Shown: positions 9,076-18,027 of the stretch, piece by piece
Layout of the letters: each line of letters starts with the position of its first letter
Position numbering within the stretch: the stretch's first letter is position 1
Position numbers and translations under genes: made by a program
Notes under the pieces: model-generated
What the model was told of the DNA's origin: nothing
Database searches by the model: none
The model's input: the letters and a program-made list of their open reading frames with translations, nothing else
NCBI GenBank assembly: GCA_963692935.1
Contig: OY843588.1
Location: forward strand, 186,001-250,000
From: Bin75 sp963692935
GTDB taxonomy: Bacteria; Nitrospirota; Nitrospiria; Nitrospirales; UBA8639
Length of the DNA stretch: 64,000 bases
Direction of reading: 5' to 3'

Positions 9076-10152
9076 ATGTTGTTTTTGTGGCTTTACCCAC
9101 TGCACACAGACATCGCATTCTTGAACGTCTTTCGGTATTTGAGTTTTCGCGTCATTTACGCGGCATTGACCGCGTTCCTGCTCACGTTTTTCCTGGCGCC
9201 GCCCATGATTAAAAAATTACAGGCGCTGTGCCTGGGGCAACGAATCCGCGAAGATGGCCCCCGCCACCATGTTGTCAAAGGCGGCACCCCCACCATGGGC
9301 GGCATGCTCATTCTTTTCGCCGTGGTGCTGTCAACGCTGCTGTGGGCGGATGTGTCTAATCTCTACGTGTGGCTCGTCATCCTGTCGCTCGTCGGGTTTG
9401 GGCTGATCGGGTTTGCCGATGACTACGTGAAAATTTTGCGGAGTCACTCACAGGGCTTGACGGTTCTCCAGAAACTCGTGGCGCAAAGTGGCATTGCGCT
9501 GGGAATCGGTCTGGTGTTTTACATGTCTTCCGGGTATTCGACGGAACTCAGCGTGCCGTTTTTCAAAACATTCACGCCCGACCTGGGGCCGATCTACATT
9601 CCGTTTATCATCCTGGTAATCGTTGGCTGTTCCAATGCCGTGAATTTGACAGACGGGTTGGATGGATTGGCGATCGGCTCCATCATCGTGGCGTCCGTGG
9701 CTTATGCCGCGGTGGCCTATGCGGCAGGGAACAAGGTGGTGGCAGACTATTTACTGATTCCCTACATTGAAGGCGCAGGAGAATTGGCCGTGCTGATGGG
9801 GGCGGTCTTCGGGGCGAGTCTCGGGTTCCTGTGGTTCAACGCGTACCCGGCGTCGGTGTTCATGGGGGACGTTGGGTCGTTACCCCTTGGCGCGGCGCTG
9901 GGCACGGTCGCGGTGGTCAGTAAACAGGAGTTATTGCTGGTCCTGGTTGGCGGCGTGTTTGTCATGGAAGCGGTCTCCGTCATCTTTCAGGTGGTGTTTT
10001 TTAAATCGCGCGGGAAACGGATTTTTTTGATGGCGCCGATTCACCATCATTTCGAGATGAAGGGATGGAAGGAACCCAAGGTCGTGGTTCGATTATGGAT
10101 CGTGGCCATTCTGCTCATGCTCGTGAGCCTGAGTACCTTGAAGCTTCGTTAA
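9076..10152 (+). CDS. mraY: Phospho-MurNAc-pentapeptide translocase
   Basis: MraY transfers phospho-MurNAc-pentapeptide to undecaprenyl phosphate on the inner membrane, making lipid I. The 358-residue product has about ten membrane helices. Active-site motifs are present: GFADDYVK, with the paired aspartates, NLTDGLDGLA, and the late HHHFE with the histidine cluster. The ATG at 9076 gives the normal family length; a longer frame begins inside murF but lacks family similarity. It is separated from murF by 16 bases. Confidence 0.96.
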   Translation: MLFLWLYPLHTDIAFLNVFRYLSFRVIYAALTAFLLTFFLAPPMIKKLQALCLGQRIREDGPRHHVVKGGTPTMGGMLILFAVVLSTLLWADVSNLYVWLVILSLVGFGLIGFADDYVKILRSHSQGLTVLQKLVAQSGIALGIGLVFYMSSGYSTELSVPFFKTFTPDLGPIYIPFIILVIVGCSNAVNLTDGLDGLAIGSIIVASVAYAAVAYAAGNKVVADYLLIPYIEGAGELAVLMGAVFGASLGFLWFNAYPASVFMGDVGSLPLGAALGTVAVVSKQELLLVLVGGVFVMEAVSVIFQVVFFKSRGKRIFLMAPIHHHFEMKGWKEPKVVVRLWIVAILLMLVSLSTLKLR

Positions 10153-10162
10153 TCGTCACCCT

Positions 10163-11632
10163 ATGCCGATGATGCTGGAGGACATGGCACAACGGGCATC
10201 TCAAGAGAGCGGGCGTCCCTGCGACCGGCTGGCCCGGTTGCCGGGGCAAGCCGTGGCCGTGGTCGGGGCAGGACGAAGCGGGCTGGCCGCCACACAGTTG
10301 CTGGTCGCGCTGGGCGCCAGAGTGTCGTTGGTGGATCACCGGCCTGAAACGGAATGGGCTGCAATGGTGCCCACTGCACACCCGCGGGGCGTTCGCCTGT
10401 TTGGCGGCGAACGATTTGCACGGGGACTGGAGGCCGTTGACCTGGTGGTCGTGAGTCCCGGTATCCCGCCGGGCCTGGAAGCGTTGAATGGTGTGCGCCA
10501 ACGAGGCGTCCCCGTTGTCGGAGAGGTCGAAGTGGCCTCATGGATGTTTGCGGTCCCTGTCATCGGTGTGACCGGAACGAACGGCAAAAGTACCGTGGTG
10601 TCGCTTCTGGGCAGGATATTCCGGGAATGCGGGCACACGCCGTTTGTCGGCGGCAACATTGAGCCGCCACTCACGGAAGCCGCTCTGGCTATTCACCAGC
10701 ATGCCGGCGCGGATCGGACGAAGTCGCCCCCTCTGCATGAGATCATCGCGGAATTGTCGAGTTTTCAACTGGAGACCATTGACCGGTTTCGTCCGCACAT
10801 CGCGGTGATGCTCAACATCACCCCCGATCATCTGGATCGCTATCCGGGTTTTGCGGAATACGCGAGGGCCAAGGCCAGGATTTTTCGCAATCAGACGTCC
10901 AGGGATTTCGCCATGCTGAATGCTGATGATCCGCAGCTCCTCACGGTCCGGTCGTCGCTCCGCGGGCAGCTCGTCGAATGGAGCCTGGACCGGGAAGTGC
11001 CCACCGGCGTGTGGGTGGCTGGAGACACGATCATGACGCGATGGAACGGGCCGCCGGAGGCGCTGATGCCGGTGAATGAGATTGCCCTTGTGGGACGGCA
11101 CAACGTGTCCAATGTCCTCGCCGCCGTCGCGGTTGGCATGGTCAGTGGATGTTCTCGTGCGGGCATGCGACGGGCCGTGCAGGCGTTTCGCGGGTTGGCG
11201 CATGCGTGTGAAGTGGTCTGCGAGCGACGGGGCGTGACGTTTATCAATGATTCCAAGGCGACCAATGTGGACGCCACGCTCCACGCTCTCAACAGTCTTC
11301 GGCAACCCGTCGTCATCATTCTGGGCGGACGGGCGAAAGGCCCGAGTGAGTTTCATCGTTTGCAGGAGCCGCTCAAGCGGAAGGCTGTGCATTGTATCGT
11401 GCTGGGAGAATCGGCGGCGACTATTGCGCGGGCTATCACCGGTGCGGGAGCCATCAGTCGTGTCTCGTCCCTGGCCGAAGGAGTGAATCTGGCCGCAACC
11501 ATTGCCGTACCGGGGAACGCCGTGTTGTTGTCTCCGGCCTGCGCCAGCTTCGACATGTTTCGTGACTATCGCGATCGGGGTCAACAGTTTCGGGATCTCG
11601 TGAATGCCCTCACGCATGAGATGAATCCATGA
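10163..11632 (+). CDS. murD: UDP-MurNAc-L-Ala:D-Glu ligase
   Basis: MurD adds D-glutamate to UDP-MurNAc-L-Ala in the cytosol. The 489-residue product has an N-terminal Rossmann-like UDP-binding domain (VAVVGAGRSGLAA near residue 30), then the ATP loop GTNGKSTVV. The substrate-binding and C-terminal motifs ELSSFQLE and INDSKATNVDA also match. The first 28 residues precede the usual MurD N-terminus, so translation may begin at a later ATG such as 10172 or 10184. The stop overlaps the start of ftsW (ATGA). Confidence 0.95.
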   Translation: MPMMLEDMAQRASQESGRPCDRLARLPGQAVAVVGAGRSGLAATQLLVALGARVSLVDHRPETEWAAMVPTAHPRGVRLFGGERFARGLEAVDLVVVSPGIPPGLEALNGVRQRGVPVVGEVEVASWMFAVPVIGVTGTNGKSTVVSLLGRIFRECGHTPFVGGNIEPPLTEAALAIHQHAGADRTKSPPLHEIIAELSSFQLETIDRFRPHIAVMLNITPDHLDRYPGFAEYARAKARIFRNQTSRDFAMLNADDPQLLTVRSSLRGQLVEWSLDREVPTGVWVAGDTIMTRWNGPPEALMPVNEIALVGRHNVSNVLAAVAVGMVSGCSRAGMRRAVQAFRGLAHACEVVCERRGVTFINDSKATNVDATLHALNSLRQPVVIILGGRAKGPSEFHRLQEPLKRKAVHCIVLGESAATIARAITGAGAISRVSSLAEGVNLAATIAVPGNAVLLSPACASFDMFRDYRDRGQQFRDLVNALTHEMNP

Positions 11633-12828
11633 TGGGACGTGTTCGTGGCCACACATTGCCATTTGCCTCGGAGTCATCAAGGTGGAACGCCGGCGCCGAG
11701 TGCAGACGGGTCGGTCCCGTGGATCGGACGATCCTTCTCGTGACGTATGCCCTGGCTACCATCGGGCTGATCATCGTGTTTAGTGCCAGTGGCGTGATGG
11801 CGGAAACCCGTTACGGAGACTCGACATTTTTTCTGAAACGTCAAAGCCTGTGGCTGCTGTTGGGCATGGTGGCCCTGCACGTGGTTTCCCTGTGGGATTA
11901 CGACAGGTGGAGAATGCTCACCCCCTTTGTCCTGGTCCTCACCCTCGTGCTGCTGATCCTGGTGCTGATCCCCGTGCTGGGCACGCAAGTGAACGGGGCG
12001 CGTCGCTGGTTTCGCGTGGCATGGGTGTCCGTGCAACCGGGCGAGCTGGCCAAATTGTCCATCGTATTGTACCTGGCTTCGTTTCTCGTCAGGAAAGAAC
12101 AGGACATGGTCTGTTTCAGTCGGGGCGTGTTGCCGCCTGTGCTGGTCGTCGGGGTATTGGCCGGGCTGGTCTTGCTGGAACCCGATATGGGAACGTCGGT
12201 GGTGATGTCCATCCTCTTGCTGGGCATGCTGTTTGTCGGCGGTGCACGGCTCCCGTGTCTCGTTGGTCTGGCCGGGAGCCTGCTCGGTCTGGCGTATCTG
12301 CTGATCATGCAATCCGGGTATCGTCGTCGCCGGTTATTGAATTTTTTGGACCCCTGGCAGGATCCAACCGATTCCGGCTTCCAACTCACGCAGTCGTTTG
12401 TGGCGTTGGGGAACGGCGGGTTCTTCGGTGTGGGATTGGGCCATGGGCGGCAGAAATTGTTTTTTCTTCCCGAAGCTCATTCGGATTTTGTCCTGGCGCT
12501 GGTTGGGGAAGAACTCGGCTTTGTGGGCACGGGATTGCTGATTAGCCTGTTTGTCGTGCTGATCGTCCGAGGCTTTCATGTTGCGGGACGGGCACCCGAT
12601 GCCTTCGGGCGGTATCTGGCATCCGGAGTGACCTTGCTGGTGGGCGTACAGGTGGTCATCAATATGGGGGTGGTGTCCGGCCTGTTGCCGACGAAAGGTC
12701 TGACACTGCCATTGGTGAGTTACGGCGGGTCGTCGTTAGTGGTCACACTGGTGGCCCTTGGCATCCTGCTGAGTGTGTCGCGGTCGGTGCACGCGGACCG
12801 GCCCGCGTCTTCGTGTGGGACGGGATGA
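11629..12828 (+). CDS. ftsW: Septal peptidoglycan polymerase FtsW (SEDS family)
   Basis: FtsW is the glycosyltransferase that polymerises lipid II at the septum, working with FtsI. The 399-residue product has about ten membrane helices and the SEDS-family blocks GARRWFRV, the QPGELAKL segment, and PEAHSDFVLALVGEELG. The last contains the essential extracellular loop residues. The C-terminal GLTLPLVSYGGSS motif is a family hallmark. About 30 polar residues precede the first membrane helix. Its position between murD and murG distinguishes it from RodA. Confidence 0.95.
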   Translation: MMGRVRGHTLPFASESSRWNAGAECRRVGPVDRTILLVTYALATIGLIIVFSASGVMAETRYGDSTFFLKRQSLWLLLGMVALHVVSLWDYDRWRMLTPFVLVLTLVLLILVLIPVLGTQVNGARRWFRVAWVSVQPGELAKLSIVLYLASFLVRKEQDMVCFSRGVLPPVLVVGVLAGLVLLEPDMGTSVVMSILLLGMLFVGGARLPCLVGLAGSLLGLAYLLIMQSGYRRRRLLNFLDPWQDPTDSGFQLTQSFVALGNGGFFGVGLGHGRQKLFFLPEAHSDFVLALVGEELGFVGTGLLISLFVVLIVRGFHVAGRAPDAFGRYLASGVTLLVGVQVVINMGVVSGLLPTKGLTLPLVSYGGSSLVVTLVALGILLSVSRSVHADRPASSCGTG

Positions 12829-13922
12829 ATGTGGTGATTGTCGCAGGTGGGACGGGAGGACATGTGTACCCGGCGATTGCTCTGGCCGAGGCGTTGTGTC
12901 GCCGGGACTCCGGGACGTCCGTGACGATCGTGGGAACGGGTCGTGCGCTTGAACACATCATGATGGCGGAGATGCCATGGAAACTTACCACATTGCGGGT
13001 GCGGGGGGTGGTGGGTCGTGGTCTCAAGGCTGCCATCCCGGCACTGCTGGCCCTGCCCGGGGCGGTGTGGCAATCCATCCGTGTGTTATGTGCCTCGAAG
13101 GCCGATCTGGTCATTGGAACTGGCAGCTACACGAGTCCGCCGGTGGTGGTCGCCGCGTTCATGTTGGGTGTGCCGCGAGCCATCGTGGAACTGAACGCGA
13201 TCCCGGGTGTTGCCAATCGGGTGATTGGCCCCCTGGCCAACCGGGTTTTTGTCTCGTATGAACAGGCCGCCGGCTATTTTCGTGCCAACCGGGCCGTGGT
13301 GACGGGGACGCCCTTGCGCGATGCTTTTGTCACGTCTCCTCCCGATATTGGCCCGGGCCGGATTGACACGATCCTGGTCTGTGGCGGCAGTCAGGGTGCA
13401 CAGGCTGTGAACTCTGCCGTCATCGACGCCGTGCAGGCGTCGTCCATGATTCGGGAGCGTGTCACCGTCATTCATCAGTCAGGGGCGGATGACGTTGATC
13501 GTGTGGCCCGGGCGTATCGCCACATGGGGGTCGCGGGAGAGGTGGTGCCGTTTATCACGGATATGGCGCAGACGCTTCGCCGGGCGGATCTGGTGATTTC
13601 CCGGTGCGGGGCGTTGACACTGGCCGAAATTGCGGCCTGTGCCAGACCGTCCATTCTGATTCCGTTCCCGCATGCCACGCATAACCATCAGGAATGGAAT
13701 GCGCGGGTCGTGGAGCGGGTGGGCGGCGGCATCGTCATGTTGCAGTCCGAGCTGACCGGAGTGCGGCTGGCACAGACCATCGAGGGGTTATTGTGCCATC
13801 CGGAACGTGTGCGGCATATGGCTGAACAGAGTGGGCGTTTGCGCAAAACGGATTCGGCGGGGGCTATCGTCGACGAATGTTACCGGTTGCTGGAACCGCG
13901 TTCGTCTGCACGTTCACGGTGA
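12825..13922 (+). CDS. murG: Lipid II synthase, UDP-GlcNAc transferase MurG
   Basis: MurG transfers GlcNAc from UDP-GlcNAc to lipid I on the inner face of the membrane. The N-terminal glycine-rich motif VIVAGGTGGHVYPAIALAE is diagnostic, and the second donor-binding lobe carries CGGSQGAQAVN and RCGALTLAEI. The family's HNHQEWNA-type segment is also present. I place the start at the ATG at 12825, which overlaps the ftsW stop (ATGA) and leads directly into the conserved strand. A GTG twelve bases earlier is also in frame. Product length is 365 residues, normal for the family. Confidence 0.95.
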   Translation: MNVVIVAGGTGGHVYPAIALAEALCRRDSGTSVTIVGTGRALEHIMMAEMPWKLTTLRVRGVVGRGLKAAIPALLALPGAVWQSIRVLCASKADLVIGTGSYTSPPVVVAAFMLGVPRAIVELNAIPGVANRVIGPLANRVFVSYEQAAGYFRANRAVVTGTPLRDAFVTSPPDIGPGRIDTILVCGGSQGAQAVNSAVIDAVQASSMIRERVTVIHQSGADDVDRVARAYRHMGVAGEVVPFITDMAQTLRRADLVISRCGALTLAEIAACARPSILIPFPHATHNHQEWNARVVERVGGGIVMLQSELTGVRLAQTIEGLLCHPERVRHMAEQSGRLRKTDSAGAIVDECYRLLEPRSSARSR

Positions 13923-13928
13923 CGCGCG

Positions 13929-15308
13929 ATGTTTGGAAAAATTCAACGTATTCATCTTGTGGGAATCGGTGGCAGTGGGATGAGCGGGATCGCCGAAGTG
14001 TTGTTAACGCTGGGGTATCGGGTCACAGGCTCCGATGCGGTCTCGTCTGACAATACACGTCGTCTGGAAACGCTGGGCGGCAAGATTTTTATCGGACACG
14101 ATGCCGCCCATGTGGACGGTGCGCAAGTCGTGGTGATGTCCTCGGCCGTCCCTGCGTCCAATCCCGAAGTCGTGGCGGCACGACAGCGCGTGATTCCGGT
14201 GATTCCTCGCGCCGAGATGCTGGCTGAACTCATGCGACTCAAGTTCGGCGTGGCGATTGCCGGCGCCCATGGCAAAACCACCACCACGTCGATGGTTGCG
14301 ACCATGCTGGCGCATGCTGGTCTCGATCCGACGTTCGTGGTTGGCGGGAGGGTGGATGCCATGGGCACCCACGCCAGACTGGGGAGAAGTGATCTGCTCA
14401 TTGCCGAGGCCGATGAGAGTGACGGGTCATTCCTTCGGTTGTCTCCCGCGATTGCCGTGGTGACAAACATTGATCGGGAACATCTTGAGTACTACGGGTC
14501 CATGGATCGGATCCTGGCGGCTTTTCTGGAATTTGTGAATAAAATTCCCTTTTACGGGGTCGCCATCCTGTGCGGGGATGATCCGCATCTGCGCGGACTG
14601 TTGCCTCACCTGCGGAAACGCTGTGTGACCTACGGATGCCAGGAGTCCGCTGAGACGCCTCGGCCGGATCTGCATGCGACGGATATCGCCATTGACGGAT
14701 GGAGTACGAACTTTCACGCCCACGTTCGTGGACAGTCCCTGGGAGCCTTTCGACTCAATATCCCGGGTCTCCACAATGTCTCCAACGCCCTGGCCGCGAT
14801 CGGGGTTGGCCTGGAACTCGATGTCCCTCTGGATTTGATTCGTAGCGGCGTGGCGGCGTTTTCCGGTGTGGACCGACGATTCCATATCCGCGGGGAACGG
14901 GGTGGCATTGTCGTTGTGGACGATTATGGTCATCACCCCACGGAAATCCGTTTGACGCTCATGACGGCGAAGGCTGTCTGGCCGGGACGGTTGGTGGCGA
15001 TCTTTCAGCCTCACCGGTACAGCCGGACGGGCGATCTGTTGCATGCCTTTGCGCATGCCTTTGCGCAAGCGGATGTCGTGTATGTGACACCAATTTATGC
15101 GGCGGGGGAAGATGCGATTGAAGGGGTGTCGGGCGCGATCCTGGCCGAACGCATTCGTGCAACGGGACATCCGGCGGTCCATGCTGTGGAGAACACGGAC
15201 GTCCTGATGGCCCACCTGATGCGGGAACGGCAATCCGGGGATGTGGTGATCACGCTGGGCGCCGGGGACATTGGGGGGGTAGGCATGCGGGTGTTGGAGT
15301 CGTTGTGA
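13929..15308 (+). CDS. murC: UDP-MurNAc:L-alanine ligase
   Basis: MurC adds L-alanine to UDP-MurNAc, the first committed step of stem-peptide synthesis. The 459-residue protein starts with the GIGGSGMSGIAEVL nucleotide-binding motif. It carries the ATP loop AGAHGKTTTTS near residue 113, the EADESDGSFL motif near residue 161, and the C-terminal DDYGHHPTEI and FQPHRYSR blocks specific to MurC. It starts six bases after murG; its stop overlaps the GTG start of murB. Confidence 0.96.
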   Translation: MFGKIQRIHLVGIGGSGMSGIAEVLLTLGYRVTGSDAVSSDNTRRLETLGGKIFIGHDAAHVDGAQVVVMSSAVPASNPEVVAARQRVIPVIPRAEMLAELMRLKFGVAIAGAHGKTTTTSMVATMLAHAGLDPTFVVGGRVDAMGTHARLGRSDLLIAEADESDGSFLRLSPAIAVVTNIDREHLEYYGSMDRILAAFLEFVNKIPFYGVAILCGDDPHLRGLLPHLRKRCVTYGCQESAETPRPDLHATDIAIDGWSTNFHAHVRGQSLGAFRLNIPGLHNVSNALAAIGVGLELDVPLDLIRSGVAAFSGVDRRFHIRGERGGIVVVDDYGHHPTEIRLTLMTAKAVWPGRLVAIFQPHRYSRTGDLLHAFAHAFAQADVVYVTPIYAAGEDAIEGVSGAILAERIRATGHPAVHAVENTDVLMAHLMRERQSGDVVITLGAGDIGGVGMRVLESL

Positions 15309-16297
15309 GTGTGATGACCCGCCCGCACGGATGCACCCGGGGGGTGGACGAGGTCCCGACCATGGTGATGCGGCATGATGTGACAGCAGCCCTCTCGGGT
15401 CTCCGTGGCGACGTTGTGTTTGACGCGCCGTTGGAAGCGGTGACGTCGCTTCGTATCGGCGGCCCCGCCGACGCGCTGGTCACGCCGGCGGATGTGCGTG
15501 ACGTGTGTCGGATCGTTCGTCAGGCCCGTGCCGCTCGCGTGCCGGTCATGGTGCTGGGCGGAACGAACCTGTTAGTGCAGGACGGAGGGGTGCGGGGTGT
15601 GGTCCTGATCTTATCCAGCCTGGTTGCCATGACGCGAGACGGGGACGCGCGCGTATTTGCGGAAGCTGGTGTACGGATGCCCACGCTGATGGGGTTTGCC
15701 GCACGTCACGCCTTGTCGGGGCTTGAATGGGCGGCTGGTATTCCCGGAACCGTTGGCGGGGCCGTGGTGATGAATGCCGGGACCGCACTGGGGGACATGA
15801 GCCACTGTCTGGAAGCCATTCACATGGTGACCCCCGAGGGACAGGTCCGGACTCATGCCGCCGCCGATCTTGCCTTTGCGTATCGTCATGTTGGTCTTCC
15901 CGACGGTGTCGTGGTGGGGGCAGGGTTGCGGCTCACCCCTGCCTCCCGTTCACACATTGAAGCCAGTACCAAGTCCTATTTGCAGTACAGAAAACGCTCG
16001 CAACCGTTGTCGCAACCCAATGCCGGGTCGGTCTTTAAAAATCCGCCGCGGATGGCGGCCGGGCGGTTGATTGAGGAAGCCGGTCTCAAAGGCTCCCGCG
16101 TGGGGGATGCGCAAGTGTCCACCAAGCACGCCAATTTTCTCGTGAACCTCGGGCGCGCGCGCGCCTCGGACATGTTGCAACTCATCGCCAACATACAACG
16201 GGAGGTCTTTCGCCGAACGGGTATTCTGTTGGAACTGGAATGGAAAGTGGTGGGCGAAGGCGACGGCGTCGCCCCGCATCCGCACGGGACACGGTGA
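15305..16297 (+). CDS. murB: UDP-N-acetylenolpyruvoylglucosamine reductase
   Basis: MurB is the FAD- and NADPH-dependent reductase that converts UDP-GlcNAc-enolpyruvate to UDP-MurNAc. FAD-binding motifs VLGGTNLLV and GLEWAAGIPGTVGGAVVMNAG are present, and the catalytic serine lies in NAGSVFKNP. The layout is the shorter type II MurB. The assigned GTG overlaps the murC stop; a later ATG at 15362 would remove about 19 unconserved residues and is an equally good start. Confidence 0.95.
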   Translation: MSVMTRPHGCTRGVDEVPTMVMRHDVTAALSGLRGDVVFDAPLEAVTSLRIGGPADALVTPADVRDVCRIVRQARAARVPVMVLGGTNLLVQDGGVRGVVLILSSLVAMTRDGDARVFAEAGVRMPTLMGFAARHALSGLEWAAGIPGTVGGAVVMNAGTALGDMSHCLEAIHMVTPEGQVRTHAAADLAFAYRHVGLPDGVVVGAGLRLTPASRSHIEASTKSYLQYRKRSQPLSQPNAGSVFKNPPRMAAGRLIEEAGLKGSRVGDAQVSTKHANFLVNLGRARASDMLQLIANIQREVFRRTGILLELEWKVVGEGDGVAPHPHGTR

Positions 16298-16304
16298 TCA
16301 TCGT

Positions 16305-17240
16305 ATGGCATTCACGTCAGCGTACATAGGCATCCTCATGGGAGGGCAGTCCGCCGAGCGGACCATTTCCTTACGCACCGGCCAGGCGGTGTATGCGGCG
16401 TTGATCCGCAAAGGGTATCGCGCCACGCGCATTGATGTGAACACTTCGTTGCCGTTCACGTTGCGGGCGCGCAAAGTCCAGTTGGCGTTCCTGGCCCTGC
16501 ATGGTCGGGGCGGGGAGGATGGAACGGTCCAGGGCCTGCTGGAGATGATGCGGATTCCCTATACCGGCTCCGGTGTGCGAGCCAGCGCGATGGGCATGAA
16601 TAAACCGGTGACCAGGGCGTTTGTGCAGATGCACCGCATTCCCGTTGCGCCCGGTGTGGTGATCCGGCACACGCAACAGACGGTCCTGCCGACGCACCTG
16701 CCGTGGCCGTTAGTGGTCAAACCCGCGAACGGGGGATCAACGGTGGGCGTGACGATTGTGCGCAAGCCCTCGCAGTGGAAGAAGGCCCTCGCGAGGGTCT
16801 TTGAACACGATCATGAAGGGCTTGTGGAATCGTTTATCGAAGGTCGTGAGATTGCGGTGTCCGTATTGGATGGCGTGGTCTTGCCTCCGGTCGAAATTGT
16901 TGCCCCGGGCGGGTTGTATGATTATGCGGCCAAATATGAACACGCCGGGACGCGTTATCTCTGTCCGGCTCCGTTAACGACGGGCCAGGAGCAACGGCTC
17001 CGAGCGTTGGCCGGGCGGTCCTATCAGGCGATGGGCTGTGCCGGTGCGGCCAGAATTGATTTTCGTCTCACGCGGTACGGGCGGCCGGTGTTTCTGGAAA
17101 TCAATACGACGCCCGGCATGACCCGACGAAGCCTGCTCCCCATGGCCGCGATGCAGGCCGGTCTCGATTACGATGCCCTGACGGAACGCATCTTGCAATC
17201 CGCGCTTGAGCGGCAGTCGTGTTGGGGAACCGGCCCATGA
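16305..17240 (+). CDS. ddl: D-alanine--D-alanine ligase
   Basis: Ddl makes the D-Ala-D-Ala dipeptide used by MurF, with ATP-grasp chemistry. The 311-residue protein shows the N-terminal LMGGQSAERTISLRTG block with the substrate-binding glutamate and serine. It also has ALHGRGGEDGT, VKPANGGSTVGV, DYAAKYEH, and the metal-binding FLEINTTPGMT near the end. The KYEH...Y arrangement matches ligases making D-Ala-D-Ala rather than D-Ala-D-lactate. It starts seven bases after murB. Confidence 0.95.
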   Translation: MAFTSAYIGILMGGQSAERTISLRTGQAVYAALIRKGYRATRIDVNTSLPFTLRARKVQLAFLALHGRGGEDGTVQGLLEMMRIPYTGSGVRASAMGMNKPVTRAFVQMHRIPVAPGVVIRHTQQTVLPTHLPWPLVVKPANGGSTVGVTIVRKPSQWKKALARVFEHDHEGLVESFIEGREIAVSVLDGVVLPPVEIVAPGGLYDYAAKYEHAGTRYLCPAPLTTGQEQRLRALAGRSYQAMGCAGAARIDFRLTRYGRPVFLEINTTPGMTRRSLLPMAAMQAGLDYDALTERILQSALERQSCWGTGP

Positions 17241-17250
17241 GGCGAAGAGG

Positions 17251-18018
17251 ATGCTGAGTGACCGAACCCAGGCACGTCGGCGGACGTCAGCGTCGTCCGT
17301 GTGGCGACAATGGCTCCTGCGCGGTGGGCTGTCCGGTCTTCTGGTGGCTCTGTGTCTGGTGGGCTATGAGCGGGTGCCGTCGGCCGTGGCAGGGTTGATG
17401 ACTGTGCAACATGTATCCGTTACAGGGACCGCGCGACTTGAGCGCCGGGATATTCTTGCGTTGCTGAATTTGCCCGGAGAAAGCTCGTTGCTGTGGCTGG
17501 ATCGGGCCCGGCTTGCCCGGCAGGTAGAAGCGCATCCCTGGGTGGCGTCCGCGTCGGTGGGGCGTGCCCTGCCCCATACCCTGTCGGTGGTGGTGGAAGA
17601 GCGTCAGCCTGCCGCATTGGTGCACCATGCGGACGGAACCGTGTTAGTGGACCGTGAAGGCGTGGTGTTGGCCCCGGCGTCAGACATGCCAACGGGAGGC
17701 TTGCCAACCGTCGTCGGGCTTTCCTCGGCGACATTGTTGGAGGGAGACCGCGCGACGCGGGATCGCATCCGGAGAGGGCTCGACTTTGCCGAATGCCTGC
17801 GCCGTCGTTTCGGACATGCCGTGACGGTTGATTTGGGTGAGGTCGGGTTCATGTCCGGGCACACCGACTCGCATGTGTTCCTGGTACATGACGAGTTCCA
17901 GAATGCATGGCAGCAGTATCTTGATCTGGAACCTTCTCTGCCGGAGGGGCGTGCGCAGAGACCGTACGAGTTTGATTTGCGGTTTGTCGGCAAACTGATT
18001 GTTCGACAGAAAGGGTAA
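17251..18018 (+). CDS. ftsQ: Cell division protein FtsQ
   Basis: FtsQ is a bitopic divisome protein that ties FtsA/FtsZ-recruited components to FtsL and FtsB. This 255-residue product has a basic cytoplasmic tail and one membrane helix at about residues 25-47. A POTRA domain follows (VQHVSVTGTARLERRDILALL), then the FtsQ domain with HPWVASASVGRALPHTLSVVVEER. I chose the ATG at 17251, after ddl ends, with GAGG eight bases upstream. An in-frame TTG at 17206 overlapping ddl would add 15 residues. Position between ddl and ftsA fits the family. Confidence 0.92.
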   Translation: MLSDRTQARRRTSASSVWRQWLLRGGLSGLLVALCLVGYERVPSAVAGLMTVQHVSVTGTARLERRDILALLNLPGESSLLWLDRARLARQVEAHPWVASASVGRALPHTLSVVVEERQPAALVHHADGTVLVDREGVVLAPASDMPTGGLPTVVGLSSATLLEGDRATRDRIRRGLDFAECLRRRFGHAVTVDLGEVGFMSGHTDSHVFLVHDEFQNAWQQYLDLEPSLPEGRAQRPYEFDLRFVGKLIVRQKG

Positions 18019-18027
18019 CCCATCACT

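Noticed and set aside
11677..12312. Long minus-strand open frames opposite ftsW and other GC-rich genes
   Set aside because: They are composition-driven shadows of the coding strand, with no family motifs or ribosome-binding sites.
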